45,722 bases of DNA, from positions 1-45,722 of the forward strand of contig JALTKX010000204.1 of NCBI GenBank assembly GCA_027006055.1. The letters are read 5' to 3'. Of this stretch, positions 1-7,667 are shown piece after piece. Each line of letters opens with the position of its first letter. The stretch's first letter is position 1. Source of the stretch: Calditrichia bacterium (GTDB lineage: Bacteria; Calditrichota; Calditrichia; Calditrichales; J004). The notes beneath the pieces were generated by a model. That model saw only the letters and a list, made by a program, of their open reading frames with translations. It had not been told where the DNA came from and did no database searches. Made by a program: the position numbers and the translations under genes.

Positions 1-2
1 AA

Positions 3-533
3 AGACAGATTGATCTCAAGGAGAAGGAGCGCAAGCGGCTCTCCGGTCTGATTGCCGCCCTGGAACAAAAGCGTAAGGCCCGCGACATGGAGCGTCGCGA
101 AACCAACGAGCCGCCGCCGATTGATTTTGATGATTTTAAAAAGGGCCGGGGCAAGCTGCCCTGGCCGGTAAGGGGCAAGGTTGTCAGCAATTACGGCAAG
201 GATTACGACCCCAAAACCAAAACCTATGTCACCAACTCCGGCATTGAAATAAGCAGTGCCATCGGCACGCCGGTAAAATGCGTCTTTACCGGCGTGGTCA
301 GTCTGATCACCTATATGTCCGGTTACGGCAATACCATCATCATCGACCACGGTCACGGTTATTACACCGTCTACTCCCATCTGGGTGAAATCTATGTGCA
401 AAAGGGAGATGTGGTGGATGGTAACCAGATCATCGCCCTGATCGGCGACTCCGGTTCCCTGGCCGGGTCCAAGCTGCACTTTGAAATTTACGCCGGCAAC
501 AAGGCCAGCAACCCCCGCCTGTGGCTGCGTTAA
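3..533 (+). CDS. EnvC-like murein hydrolase activator, LytM/M23 domain (5' end outside window)
   Basis: The frame is open from the first bases of the window, so this is the C-terminal part of a longer protein. A charged coiled-coil-like stretch (rich in K, E and R) leads into a LytM/M23 domain beginning near GKLPWPVRGKV. EnvC-type proteins sit in the periplasm and activate amidases at the division site rather than cutting murein. The sequence agrees with this: the first zinc-ligand motif of active LytM enzymes (HxGxD) is replaced by NSGIEIS, with His to Asn and Asp to Glu, while the later YSHL and LHFEIY motifs remain. An ATG at 87 exists but lies inside the coiled coil and is unlikely to be the start. 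A divergent active M23 peptidase is less likely. Confidence 0.8.
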   Translation, partial: RQIDLKEKERKRLSGLIAALEQKRKARDMERRETNEPPPIDFDDFKKGRGKLPWPVRGKVVSNYGKDYDPKTKTYVTNSGIEISSAIGTPVKCVFTGVVSLITYMSGYGNTIIIDHGHGYYTVYSHLGEIYVQKGDVVDGNQIIALIGDSGSLAGSKLHFEIYAGNKASNPRLWLR

Positions 534-556
534 GGCCACTGTTATAAGCCGACTAC

Positions 557-587
557 TTGCTTGTTAAACGGAAAACAAATATATAAT
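557..587 (+). promoter_or_regulatory. possible promoter upstream of hsdM
   Basis: A perfect TATAAT lies at 582-587, with TTGCTT (557-562) or TTGTTA (561-566) upstream at non-ideal spacings of 19 or 15 bp. It lies in the 200-bp AT-rich gap between the EnvC-like gene and hsdM, where no convincing gene is seen, and would transcribe the R-M operon. It is weak evidence based on the -10 box and position only. Confidence 0.35.
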
Positions 588-733
588 GTATAACATGTGC
601 GGGATATATTTAAGACAGAAAAAGATACGAATGGAAATACCGCAAACTTATCCAGAAAAAATCAAAGCAAATTTCCCGGTTTTATTTCAATAATTTTAAC
701 ATCATCGTATTTTCGTTTAACAAGGAAGGCTAA

Positions 734-2437
734 ATGGCAAGGAATAACAACAAAGAAGAACCGCTGGAAAAACAGCTCTGGAAAGCCGCTGACAAACTGC
801 GTAAAAACATCGACGCAGCCGAATACAAACACATCGTTCTCGGACTAATATTTCTAAAATACATTTCCGACGCTTTCGAAGAACTGCACGAAAAACTCAA
901 AAAAGGCGAAGGCGAATATGCCGGCGCCGATCCCGAAGACCGCGACGAATACAAAGCGGAAAACGTCTTCTTTGTGCCGCCGTCCGCGCGCTGGTCTTAT
1001 TTGCAGTCACGGGCCAAACTGCCGGAAATCGGCAAGGATGTGGATGCGGCTATGGATGCCATCGAGCGGGACAATCCCTCCCTGAAGGGCGTTCTGCCCA
1101 AAGTGTTTGCCCGCGGCAACCTTGATCCGACCAGCTTGGGCGGACTCATTGACTTAATCAGTAATATTTCCATGATAAAAGGCAATGGCAAAGGCGATTT
1201 TCTTGGCCGTGTCTTTGAATATTTTCTCGGCGAGTTTGCCCTGGCCGAAGGCAAAAAGGGCGGACAGTTTTATACTCCGATAAGCGTGGTTAAACTGTTG
1301 GTCGAAATGCTGGAACCGTACAAAGGACGCGTACTCGACCCCTGTTGCGGCAGCGGCGGCATGTTTGTGCAATCGGAAAAATTTGTAGCGCAGCACCAGG
1401 GCAAGGTAAACGACATTTCCATTTACGGTCAGGAAAGCAACCTGACCACCTGGCGTTTGTGTAAAATGAATCTGGCTATTCGCGGCATTGATAGTTCACA
1501 GGTGAAATGGAACAACGAAGGTTCTTTTTTGAATGACACCCACAAAGACCTTAAAGCCGATTTTGTCATCGCCAATCCGCCGTTTAACGACAGCGACTGG
1601 TCCGGCGACCTGTTGCGCAACGACGCCCGCTGGCAATACGGCGCGCCGCCCACCGGCAACGCCAATTACGCCTGGATACAACACTTTCTTTTCCATTTAA
1701 GCCCCGGCGGCCAGGCCGGTTTTGTATTGGCCAAAGGCGCGCTTACTTCCAAAACTTCCGGCGAAGGCGAAATTCGCAAAAAGCTGGTGGAAGCCCGGAT
1801 GGTGGACTGCATCGTCAACCTGCCGGCCAAACTGTTTTTGAACACGCAAATCCCGGCGTCACTCTGGTTTTTGCGTAGAAACAAGACCGGGCGAAAGGAT
1901 GAAATTCTGTTCATTGACGCCCGCAATATGGGCCATCTGATTAACCGCCGCACCCGTGAATTTTCCGATGAAGACATCCAAAAAATAGCGCAAACCTACC
2001 ACAACTGGCGCAACATATTCCCCTCCTCTGGAGGGGTGTCCGAAGGACGGGGTGGTGGTGAATTCCCCGAGACCGAAGGACGGAGTAGTGGTAACGACAC
2101 GCTGTCCGAAGGACGGAGCAGTGGTAACGACACGCTGTCCGAAGGACGGAGCAGTGGTAACGACACGCTGTCTGAAGGACGGGGTGGTTATAAAGACGTA
2201 AAAGGCTTCTGCAAATCCGCCACCGTGGAAGAAGTAGCCGCGCTGGATTATGTGCTCACCCCCGGCCGCTATGTGGGCCTTCCCGATGACGAAGATGACT
2301 TTGATTTTAACGAACGATTTACCCGACTCACAGCGGAACTGAAAGAACAGATGCTGGAAGAAGAACGGTTGAATGTGCAGATACTGGAAAATCTAAACAA
2401 AATCATTTTGAATATGGATAGCGAAAACCATGATTAA
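734..2437 (+). CDS. hsdM: type I R-M system DNA methyltransferase subunit HsdM
   Basis: This is the modification subunit of a type I R-M system. It transfers a methyl group from S-adenosylmethionine to adenine at the site chosen by HsdS. The N-terminal HsdM_N helical domain covers about residues 10-145. The N6_Mtase core has SAM-binding motif I (DPCCGSGG, residues 202-209) and catalytic motif IV (NPPF, 281-284). [18 protein letters not shown] and [10 protein letters not shown] are typical family segments. The start follows AAGGAAGGCTAA. Residues about 429-485 are foreign: an in-frame repeat block described separately, in a loop before the conserved GFCKSAT segment. The catalytic core looks intact, so activity is plausible. 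The prophage begins 21 bp after the stop and separates hsdM from hsdS and hsdR. Confidence 0.95.
   Translation: MARNNNKEEPLEKQLWKAADKLRKNIDAAEYKHIVLGLIFLKYISDAFEELHEKLKKGEGEYAGADPEDRDEYKAENVFFVPPSARWSYLQSRAKLPEIGKDVDAAMDAIERDNPSLKGVLPKVFARGNLDPTSLGGLIDLISNISMIKGNGKGDFLGRVFEYFLGEFALAEGKKGGQFYTPISVVKLLVEMLEPYKGRVLDPCCGSGGMFVQSEKFVAQHQGKVNDISIYGQESNLTTWRLCKMNLAIRGIDSSQVKWNNEGSFLNDTHKDLKADFVIANPPFNDSDWSGDLLRNDARWQYGAPPTGNANYAWIQHFLFHLSPGGQAGFVLAKGALTSKTSGEGEIRKKLVEARMVDCIVNLPAKLFLNTQIPASLWFLRRNKTGRKDEILFIDARNMGHLINRRTREFSDEDIQKIAQTYHNWRNIFPSSGGVSEGRGGGEFPETEGRSSGNDTLSEGRSSGNDTLSEGRSSGNDTLSEGRGGYKDVKGFCKSATVEEVAALDYVLTPGRYVGLPDDEDDFDFNERFTRLTAELKEQMLEEERLNVQILENLNKIILNMDSENHD
2018..2188 (+). repeat. 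in-frame palindromic plus 33-bp tandem repeat block inside hsdM
   Basis: The block opens with a palindrome (CCCCTCC, 3-nt loop, GGAGGGG), then a second hairpin GTCC-GAA-GGAC, then GGGGTGGT. About three 33-bp tandem copies follow (11 codons each, reading [11 protein letters not shown]), each rebuilt around CCGAAGGA, and the block closes with another GGGGTGGT. It is open in the hsdM frame. The same opening modules are the ends of the DUF559 insertion in hsdR. It looks like a nuclease-free remnant or non-autonomous copy of that element that later expanded by slippage. Confidence 0.85.
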
Positions 2438-2457
2438 AAAACTTGAATATAGGGGGG

Positions 2458-2540
2458 TGAGATAAAAATCTAATGAAACTGAGATAAGTTAAAGGTAAAA
2501 GAAACAAGGAAATGTAACATTTTAGATTATCTCAGTTAAA
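2458..2540. promoter_or_regulatory. left prophage end with repeated transposase-site candidates
   Basis: The motif (AC)TGAGATAA(TCTAA) occurs three times: at 2458 (terminal), at 2478-2487 in the same orientation, and inverted at about 2523-2537 (TTAGATTATCTCAGTT). The last copy is nearly identical to the right end at 31618-31634. Multiple end-binding sites are characteristic of MuA-type transposases. That these are the sites is inference. Confidence 0.6.
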
Positions 2541-2568
2541 TGGAAACAATTAGAATAGCATAGACGAG

Positions 2569-3099
2569 TTAATCCTGGAAAGCACTATAAAACAAAACCA
2601 GGGAAGACAAACTCACCGCTATACCCACGCCGAATTTCCGGGAACGCTGGGAGTCAACCCTGGAAACATCAACAGACGGATCGACCGCGCGCAAATCATC
2701 AATAGAGTCCTGCAAATCCGAAGCATCAGCAAAAAAATCATAAGCAATAGCGGCAAAAGTGATAGCCGTGGCAAGATAAGCAACATTAATATCAGCATTG
2801 GCCGCCGGTGGCTGGCGTAAATTAAATTGCTTTAAGTTGAAGTCGGCGCAATTTACAGAAAGGGAAGTCGCATTTGTAACCAGGCTGCCAGGAATAACCT
2901 TAGCAACACGATGCAAAGGAATGCGTAGCTGTTCAGCCTTTTTTCCATCAGTGTATTTTTGGACATAATAGTAAAAGTTGTTCTTTTTTATGATGGTGAC
3001 ATTAGTAAGCGAACAGTTATTTTTGAACACAATCGTGTCAGCAAAAAGAAAAGGAAAAATTAGAATAATGAATATAATGGTATGTATAAAACGCTTCAT
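2569..3099 (-). CDS. unknown membrane/exported protein coupled to the repressor (possible moron)
   Basis: Function not recognised. The chosen start is ATG 3099 (MKRFIHT), preceded by GGAGAAGTGAC and starting one base after the repressor stop, which implies translational coupling. The N-terminus is a hydrophobic signal sequence (IIFIILIFPFLFA), followed by a polar domain with a short beta-rich segment, a hydrophobic segment (AYLATAITFAAIA), an acidic linker and a C-terminal hydrophobic segment (VGIAVSLSSLVLFY). It is thus exported or membrane-bound. Being cotranscribed with the lysogeny repressor, it is likely expressed in the lysogen, a place where phages often carry exclusion or host-altering genes. 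That role is inference from position only. Confidence 0.7.
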   Translation of the reverse strand: MKRFIHTIIFIILIFPFLFADTIVFKNNCSLTNVTIIKKNNFYYYVQKYTDGKKAEQLRIPLHRVAKVIPGSLVTNATSLSVNCADFNLKQFNLRQPPAANADINVAYLATAITFAAIAYDFFADASDLQDSIDDLRAVDPSVDVSRVDSQRSRKFGVGIAVSLSSLVLFYSAFQD

Positions 3100-3100
3100 G

Positions 3101-3565
3101 TCACTTCTCCGAATATAAATCAATAAGGTCTAAAATAATTTTCAACCGTTCAGGGTCAATCTTCTTCATTTTTTCGATAACCTTGAGCGGATCGTCGACG
3201 GCGCCAAACTTGTTAGGCGGATTGTCCAAATTATGACGACCGAAAGAGGCAAGCTTATCCACGTCGTTTACAACCGGGGCATCCGCTGTTTTACCGACAG
3301 GTGTTTTTGTCTCAAACGTCGGTTCACCTTCACCGGTAATAAGCCAGTGAATATTGACCCCGGCCATCTTGGTTAACAATAAACTATAATCAATACGGTT
3401 TCTCTTTTTCCAGCCAGAAATAGTATTGGGTTTTATGCCCAAAAAACTCGCAAGCTCGGAATCATTCTTCAATCCAAGAACTTCTTCTGCTCTTTTAATG
3501 ATCTCTTTCACAGAATGAGATACATATCCCCGGGGATGTGTCACAATACTTGACATAATGCTCAT
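3101..3565 (-). CDS. phage CI-type repressor
   Basis: DNA-binding repressor expected to hold the early operon off. It has an N-terminal helix-turn-helix of the phage CI repressor type (EIIKRAEEVLGLKNDSELASFLGIKPNTISGWKK) and the family's following segment ending WLITGEGEPTF. The C-terminus is short and lacks an S24 protease domain, so induction by RecA-driven self-cleavage is not expected. The frame is open to 3622, but the extra N-terminus lies in the operator region. ATG 3565 or ATG 3556 is more plausible, though neither has a strong ribosome site. It is transcribed divergently from the early genes and coupled to the membrane protein downstream. Confidence 0.8.
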   Translation of the reverse strand: MSIMSSIVTHPRGYVSHSVKEIIKRAEEVLGLKNDSELASFLGIKPNTISGWKKRNRIDYSLLLTKMAGVNIHWLITGEGEPTFETKTPVGKTADAPVVNDVDKLASFGRHNLDNPPNKFGAVDDPLKVIEKMKKIDPERLKIILDLIDLYSEK

Positions 3566-3639
3566 TTCGCGATATATTACTAATGAATTAATTAGACTAA
3601 TCGAATATTGAGAACTACACAAAGGAAAGGTGTCTATAT
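3566..3639. promoter_or_regulatory. divergent operator/promoter region of the lysogeny switch
   Basis: An AT-rich gap between the leftward repressor and the rightward Cro/Ner-like gene. It contains the dyad CTAAT-6 nt-ATTAG at about 3580-3595 followed by a further ACTAAT, typical of operator half-sites. The ribosome site for the rightward gene is AAAGGAAAGG before ATG 3640. No unambiguous -35/-10 pair could be assigned by eye. Confidence 0.55.
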
Positions 3640-3849
3640 ATGAGAATTAGATCGAAAAGGAAGAAGCCACCATTTACCCCAGGGAAGTCAAGACAAATAA
3701 TCCGTGATTCCGGTTTTACGCAAAAAGAGATTGCCCAAAAATTCGGAATAAGAGAATCAACTCTTTCCATGTATCTCGATGGGCACGCGTATTCGCAACC
3801 ATTCTGGGATAAATTCTTTGATTATTTCAATATCCGAAAAGCATCATGA
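3640..3849 (+). CDS. Cro/Ner-like early repressor (helix-turn-helix)
   Basis: A 69-residue basic protein with one helix-turn-helix (SRQIIRDSGFTQKEIAQKFGIRESTLSMYL). It is the first gene of the rightward early operon and faces the CI-type repressor, the place of Ner in Mu and Cro in lambdoid phages, where it would damp early transcription and repressor synthesis. The role is inferred from domain and position. The strong AAAGGAAAGG ribosome site decides the start. Confidence 0.75.
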   Translation: MRIRSKRKKPPFTPGKSRQIIRDSGFTQKEIAQKFGIRESTLSMYLDGHAYSQPFWDKFFDYFNIRKAS

Positions 3850-3921
3850 TGCAATATAAGTCGGACAAAGTCATGATGTCAATTATAAGATTAATCACAT
3901 TTTCCAGGAACGGGGGAAAGT

Positions 3922-4407
3922 ATGAGTAGAAAGCGAACGGACATTTATAAATCGGTGCCCGAGCTGATTTATGACACCGCCTACCAGGGCACGGACGACA
4001 TGTCAATAGACCAACTGGCGGAAGAATTAAACGTAAGCCGGGAAAACCTATACCGGCAACTTAATCCATACGATTTAAAGGCCAATTTTCCGGCCCGGCT
4101 ACTGAACAACCTGATGCGGATCAAGAAAGATTTCCGCATACTGCACTCCCTGGCCAACCGCAACGGATATATCCTGGTGAAAGCGCCGATCGGAAATTTT
4201 AAAAAGATCGACGAGCAATGCCTGATTACGGAGTTTCAGTATATGTGCACGGAGGTTGTGAAACAACTACTCGACCACTTCCACAAAACCCCCACCCCGG
4301 AGAAAACCAAAAACCTGATCATAGACCTGAACCGTGTTATGCGGCAGACGGCCACGATCCGCGCCTATGTTTCGCGCGACACCAAACAGATGGACTTATT
4401 CGAATGA
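3922..4407 (+). CDS. CII-like phage regulatory protein (Phage_CP76 type)
   Basis: A 161-residue protein with an N-terminal helix-turn-helix (MSIDQLAEELNVSRENLYRQLNP), then FPARLLNNLMRIKKDFRILHSLA and GYILVKAP. These segments match the phage regulatory CII (CP76) family known from transposable and P2-like phages. It probably regulates lysis/lysogeny or early transcription. The ribosome site is GGGGGAAAG before ATG 3922. Its stop overlaps the ATG of the small repeat ORF at 4404 (ATGA), so transcription runs straight into the iteron region. Confidence 0.8.
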   Translation: MSRKRTDIYKSVPELIYDTAYQGTDDMSIDQLAEELNVSRENLYRQLNPYDLKANFPARLLNNLMRIKKDFRILHSLANRNGYILVKAPIGNFKKIDEQCLITEFQYMCTEVVKQLLDHFHKTPTPEKTKNLIIDLNRVMRQTATIRAYVSRDTKQMDLFE

Positions 4408-4598
4408 AATACAAGATTAAAATCAAGATTAAGATCAAGATGAAGTACAAGAAAGAATGTAACACGGTGTTACAAATCAGGAATTGTAACACGGTGGTAC
4501 AACTCGAAAAATGTAACACGGTGATACAAAAAGGAGAATGTATTGATCGACGTGGAAAAAGTGATGCGCCTGCACAGGCGAGGAAAATTGCAGCGTGA
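4404..4598 (+). CDS. small repeat ORF spanning the iteron array (doubtful gene)
   Basis: A 64-codon frame starting at an ATGA overlap with the CII-like gene. The product would begin with an alternating Lys-Ile run (KIKIKIKIK) and then contain three 9-residue repeats, CNTVLQIRN, CNTVVQLEK and CNTVIQKGE, because the 27-bp DNA iterons keep the frame. Its 3' part overlaps the next gene in another frame. It may be a real small peptide or only a by-product of the DNA repeats. No family is recognised. The ATGA overlap is the only support for translation. Confidence 0.3.
   Translation: MKYKIKIKIKIKMKYKKECNTVLQIRNCNTVVQLEKCNTVIQKGECIDRRGKSDAPAQARKIAA
4458..4528 (+). repeat. three 27-bp-spaced palindromic iterons (operator-like)
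   Basis: Copies begin at 4458, 4485 and 4512, exactly 27 bp apart. The first is TGTAACACGGTGTTACA, a perfect 17-bp palindrome around one central base. The second and third differ at one position of the right half (GTGGTACA, GTGATACA). The array lies just upstream of the TTG start of the HTH gene at 4543. Such arrays are typically bound by a dimeric regulator, here most simply the neighbouring HTH protein, or serve as a transposition enhancer like the operator region of Mu. The function is inferred. Confidence 0.85.
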
Positions 4599-4830
4599 AA
4601 TCGCTATGGAAATGTCATGCAGTCGCGTTCAGGTCAGCCGCATTATCAATAAGCATCGCGCGCCCCTGGATGACACTCTGCATTATTATGCCCGCCAGGG
4701 CGATGAGTTTAAAGTTTGGTATGCCCTGGCTTCGGATGTCGGGGTGACGCTGAATGATATTGCCAATTATGTAGGCGTATCGGTGCAATATGTACAGGAA
4801 AAAATAACACCTTATTTAAGGAGGATTTAA
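4543..4830 (+). CDS. double helix-turn-helix DNA-binding protein
   Basis: A 95-residue protein starting at TTG 4543, supported by AAGGAG at 4531-4536. The N-terminal resolvase/sigma-like HTH is VEKVMRLHRRGKLQREIAME followed by SCSRVQVSRIINKH. A second HTH-like segment near the C-terminus is VTLNDIANYVGVSVQYVQEK. It starts 14 bp after the third iteron and overlaps the next gene by one base (TAATG). It is a good candidate for the iteron-binding protein, either as autoregulator or in transposition. No named family was recognised. Confidence 0.75.
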   Translation: MIDVEKVMRLHRRGKLQREIAMEMSCSRVQVSRIINKHRAPLDDTLHYYARQGDEFKVWYALASDVGVTLNDIANYVGVSVQYVQEKITPYLRRI

Positions 4831-5735
4831 TGAAAAAGGAAATTGAGTTGGTGGAAGCGGTACAGGGTAACGCCCGGCAAATTAAGAGTGTTAAAATTTA
4901 TGATGCGGACAATGACAGATGGTTGACTTTTAGTCCTGCGGAGCGCCAGGAGGCTGAAAAGTGGATCGGTGAAATTAAGCATGTGCAGAGGTTGCTTTTT
5001 GAAGCCATCCTGGAAGGGATAAACCGGGGTTTTCATTTGCGGCTGGGTTATGAGTCTGTCAAGTCCTTTGTCGAAAGCCTTGGCTTTAGCCGCATGCAAA
5101 CACATCGCTATAAAAAGATCGGAGAGGTGATTTCCGTGTTTAGCGATCGTCTGGAAAGCGAAGAACACAGGAATGTTTTTGTGGAGAATGCAAAGTCTCT
5201 GGGTATGGGAAAGTTGTATGAAATATTCAGGCTGTCCTCCGGGGATGTGGAGGCTTTGCTGCTGGATGAGGGCGTGATTGAGCGCAACGGAGAAAAAATC
5301 AGTCTGCAAGAAGTGAAGAAGCAAAGCCGGGATGTTATTGCCGAAACGATCAGCAAAATAAACCGCGAAGAAAAGGCAAAAAACAGCATACTTAAGCAGG
5401 ATATAGCCCTATACAAATCCGAAGTGGCCGTTATGAAGGATAAGTACAAAAAGGTTAATGAAGAAAGAGAAAAGTTGCGCCGCGAGCTTAATCTTTTTCA
5501 GGAAAAATACGGCCCCAAGGTGTCCGGGTTGAAGGAGAAAATGGAGCTGTTGGAAGAGGCGCACACGGTGGAGACGCACCTGTTTAACCTGATCAACCGG
5601 GTGGAGATAGAGGAGGATGATCCGCCGGAGCTGTTAGAGAAGTTTGCCTTTGTGACCAACCTGATCGTGGGTAAGGTGGAGGCTAACGCCCACGCCTGGC
5701 GGGCCATCGTGGACGCGGCGGAGACGGCGCAATGA
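4830..5735 (+). CDS. unknown coiled-coil early phage protein
   Basis: A 301-residue protein coupled to the HTH gene (TAATG). The N-terminal half contains a segment like those of plasmid/phage DNA-binding proteins (GYESVKSFVESLGFSRMQTH, then RYKKIGEVISVF). Residues about 165-240 form a long charged coiled coil (KINREEKAKNSILKQ, DKYKKVNEEREKLRREL), followed by an acidic helical C-terminus. It lies between the iteron-linked HTH gene and GemA/transposase, so a role in replication, partition-like DNA binding or early regulation is plausible but not shown. No family name can be given. Confidence 0.7.
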   Translation: MKKEIELVEAVQGNARQIKSVKIYDADNDRWLTFSPAERQEAEKWIGEIKHVQRLLFEAILEGINRGFHLRLGYESVKSFVESLGFSRMQTHRYKKIGEVISVFSDRLESEEHRNVFVENAKSLGMGKLYEIFRLSSGDVEALLLDEGVIERNGEKISLQEVKKQSRDVIAETISKINREEKAKNSILKQDIALYKSEVAVMKDKYKKVNEEREKLRRELNLFQEKYGPKVSGLKEKMELLEEAHTVETHLFNLINRVEIEEDDPPELLEKFAFVTNLIVGKVEANAHAWRAIVDAAETAQ

Positions 5736-6139
5736 GGGCACGGATAAGCAAGGATCAGATAAGGGCCATGCAGACGCTGCGGCATAAGGTTTTTGGCACG
5801 GACGAGGAGTACCGCGAGTGGCTGGCCAACAATTTTGGCGGCAAGCGCAGCACCAGGGATTTGAGCCATGCCGAGGCGCGGGAGGGCATTGCCCTGCTGG
5901 CGGGTAACAAACCGCAGGACGGCCCCTGGCTAAGCCGTAAACAGGCCTGGCTTATTGACAAGATGGAAAACGAACTCTGCTGGCAGGACAATCCGCAGCG
6001 CATGGTCGGCTTTATCCGCCGCCAGACCGGGCTGAACAAGACAAAAGAAATGCTGACGGTGAGGGAGGCAAGCAAGGTGATTACCGGACTGAAAAAGCTG
6101 ATAAAGGAAACGGAAAATGGACTATCTACCGGAAATTAA
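5732..6139 (+). CDS. GemA-like protein (DUF1018, Mu gp16 family)
   Basis: A 135-residue protein with the DUF1018 pattern: an N-terminal basic segment (RISKDQIRAMQTLRHKVFG), a Y-R-W stretch, then LSRKQAWLIDKM and MVGFIRRQTG. In Mu, GemA/gp16 modulates host gene expression and DNA supercoiling in early infection. It overlaps the preceding gene (ATGA) and the transposase by 23 bp. In Mu this gene lies downstream of the B gene, whereas here it precedes the transposase. Confidence 0.8.
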   Translation: MRARISKDQIRAMQTLRHKVFGTDEEYREWLANNFGGKRSTRDLSHAEAREGIALLAGNKPQDGPWLSRKQAWLIDKMENELCWQDNPQRMVGFIRRQTGLNKTKEMLTVREASKVITGLKKLIKETENGLSTGN

Positions 6140-7634
6140 AGCGAAACTGGACAAGGCCTCTTACCGGGAAAAGGGCGGCATTATCCGCTATTACGCAGGC
6201 GTTACGGGCAAGTCGGAAAAAACGTTGTACCGCATGTTGAAAAAGCAATACGGCAGTCCGCGCAAGCCGCGCAAACGGACAACGCAGGTGCCGGACGCTT
6301 ATATCGACGTTATCGCAAAAATCAAAGAGATCAGTATGGGATACGGACAAAAGGAGCGGGAGCTATCCACGGAGCTGGCCATTAAACAGGCCGTGGATGC
6401 AGGACTGGTACCGCCGGGCGTGCTTACGCCCTCCACCGTTAACCGGCGCATCGCCGAAAACGGCTTTCGGAAAAAGAAACCGGTCAGCCGCTTTGTGGCC
6501 GAGTTTTGCAACCAGGTGCATTTTTTTGACATGTCCCGCTCGGAGTATATATCGCCGGTGGCTTATGACGAACAGGCGGACGACTGGATATTGAAAACGC
6601 ACCCCAAAAGTCTGCGCTATAAGAATAAGGAAGGCAAGGGCATGAGCCTGTGGCTGGCGGGTTTGCGCGACGACCGCAGCGGCATGGTTTACTTCCGCTA
6701 TTACATGACCACGGGCGAGAACGTGGCCGTGGGTCTCGATTTTTTTAACCGCGCCTGGAATCGTCCCACCGACGAGCATCCCCTGAACAACCCGCCCTAC
6801 TATCTGCATATCGATAACGGCGCAATCGGCTCCAGCAAGGAATTTAACGAGGCCATGCAGGCCATCGACGTGAAAAAGGTGCATAACAAACCCTACAACA
6901 AACAGGCGATGGGCAAAATAGAACGCATGTGGCGCACGCTGTGGCAACGCTTCGAACTGCCGCTGATCAGCAAGCACGGCCCCGGCCATGAGCTGCGCCT
7001 GGAGGAGCTGAACGCCCTGGTGTTTGACTATGCCCTGGAGGATATGGAGCGGGAGGCGCCCTTTAGCCGCCTGAGTAAGCGGGTGATGTTTGAGCGCGAC
7101 CTGATGGCGCATCCGCCGCGCCGCTTTGACGTTGACCTGAGCTTTTTGGCGAGTTGGCCGGAACGGCGCAAGGTGCGCAACGATTTGACCTTTTCCTATC
7201 GCGGGGAAATATACAGCGCCCCGGAACGCTACTACGGCAAATATATCATCGTGCGCGAAAACCGCCAGGGCGACATCATCGGCCGGGGCGAGGATGACGG
7301 CATCCTGTTTGAGATTACCCCCTTCCGGCCGCAGACTTACGGCGACTATCGCGGCTTTAAGGATACCTACCGCGACAAGCTGCAAAAGGAGATCGCCGCC
7401 GGAGTTATGCGCATGAAACCGCGCGAGGAAAAGATTACGGTGAAGTCGGATTTTACGGCGCCGGCAGCGGAAACGGTGATGAGCGACAGCGAGGCGCGGC
7501 TGTACATTGCGCGGCAGCTCAATCTTGAAAGTTATGCCGAGGTGGCGGAGTTGTTCGATCCGCTGTTAACGGAACGCAGGGACAAGGAAAGTATCGACCG
7601 GGTGATCAATGTGGTCAAGAGCCGGGCGGTATAA
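6117..7634 (+). CDS. MuA-type DDE transposase
   Basis: A 505-residue recombinase expected to pair the prophage ends, nick them and join them to target DNA. The N-terminus holds short HTH-like DNA-binding segments (SEKTLYRMLKK, LTPSTVNRRIAENG). The rve-type catalytic core shows Asp138 (HFFDMS), Asp233 (LHIDNG) and Glu269 (GKIERMWR), and the Mu transposase C-terminal beta-barrel region follows (RKVRNDLTFSYRGEIYSAPERY). It is shorter than MuA (663 residues), with a smaller N-terminal end-binding region. ATG 6117 follows AAAGGAAACGGAAA. An ATPase gene follows 33 bp downstream, as in all Mu-like phages. Confidence 0.93.
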   Translation: MDYLPEIKAKLDKASYREKGGIIRYYAGVTGKSEKTLYRMLKKQYGSPRKPRKRTTQVPDAYIDVIAKIKEISMGYGQKERELSTELAIKQAVDAGLVPPGVLTPSTVNRRIAENGFRKKKPVSRFVAEFCNQVHFFDMSRSEYISPVAYDEQADDWILKTHPKSLRYKNKEGKGMSLWLAGLRDDRSGMVYFRYYMTTGENVAVGLDFFNRAWNRPTDEHPLNNPPYYLHIDNGAIGSSKEFNEAMQAIDVKKVHNKPYNKQAMGKIERMWRTLWQRFELPLISKHGPGHELRLEELNALVFDYALEDMEREAPFSRLSKRVMFERDLMAHPPRRFDVDLSFLASWPERRKVRNDLTFSYRGEIYSAPERYYGKYIIVRENRQGDIIGRGEDDGILFEITPFRPQTYGDYRGFKDTYRDKLQKEIAAGVMRMKPREEKITVKSDFTAPAAETVMSDSEARLYIARQLNLESYAEVAELFDPLLTERRDKESIDRVINVVKSRAV

Positions 7635-7667
7635 AAAAACATACTCAACCAAATAAAGGAGAAGATT

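Noticed and set aside
2018-2188. Repeats in hsdM as a CRISPR-like array
   Set aside because: The units are contiguous 33-bp tandem copies without spacers and lie inside an open coding frame.
2448-2452. TATAG as a possible prophage target duplication (with 31648-31652)
   Set aside because: A 5-bp match within two windows of about 30 bp is expected by chance, and it would place the repeated TGAGATAA motif at unequal distances from the two ends.
2424-2463. Truncated gene start overlapping the hsdM stop ([11 protein letters not shown])
   Set aside because: An ATG at 2430 opens an 11-codon frame that stops at the prophage end, but no continuing frame exists on the right flank, so a disrupted gene cannot be supported.
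4458-4528. Iteron array as a CRISPR
   Set aside because: Only three 17-bp palindromes with 10-bp gaps; far too short for spacers and no cas genes are present.
6363-7385. 340-codon open frame on the minus strand
   Set aside because: It lies antisense to the DDE transposase, whose motifs are clear; the composition (His/Ala/Val rich) is that of a GC-rich shadow frame.
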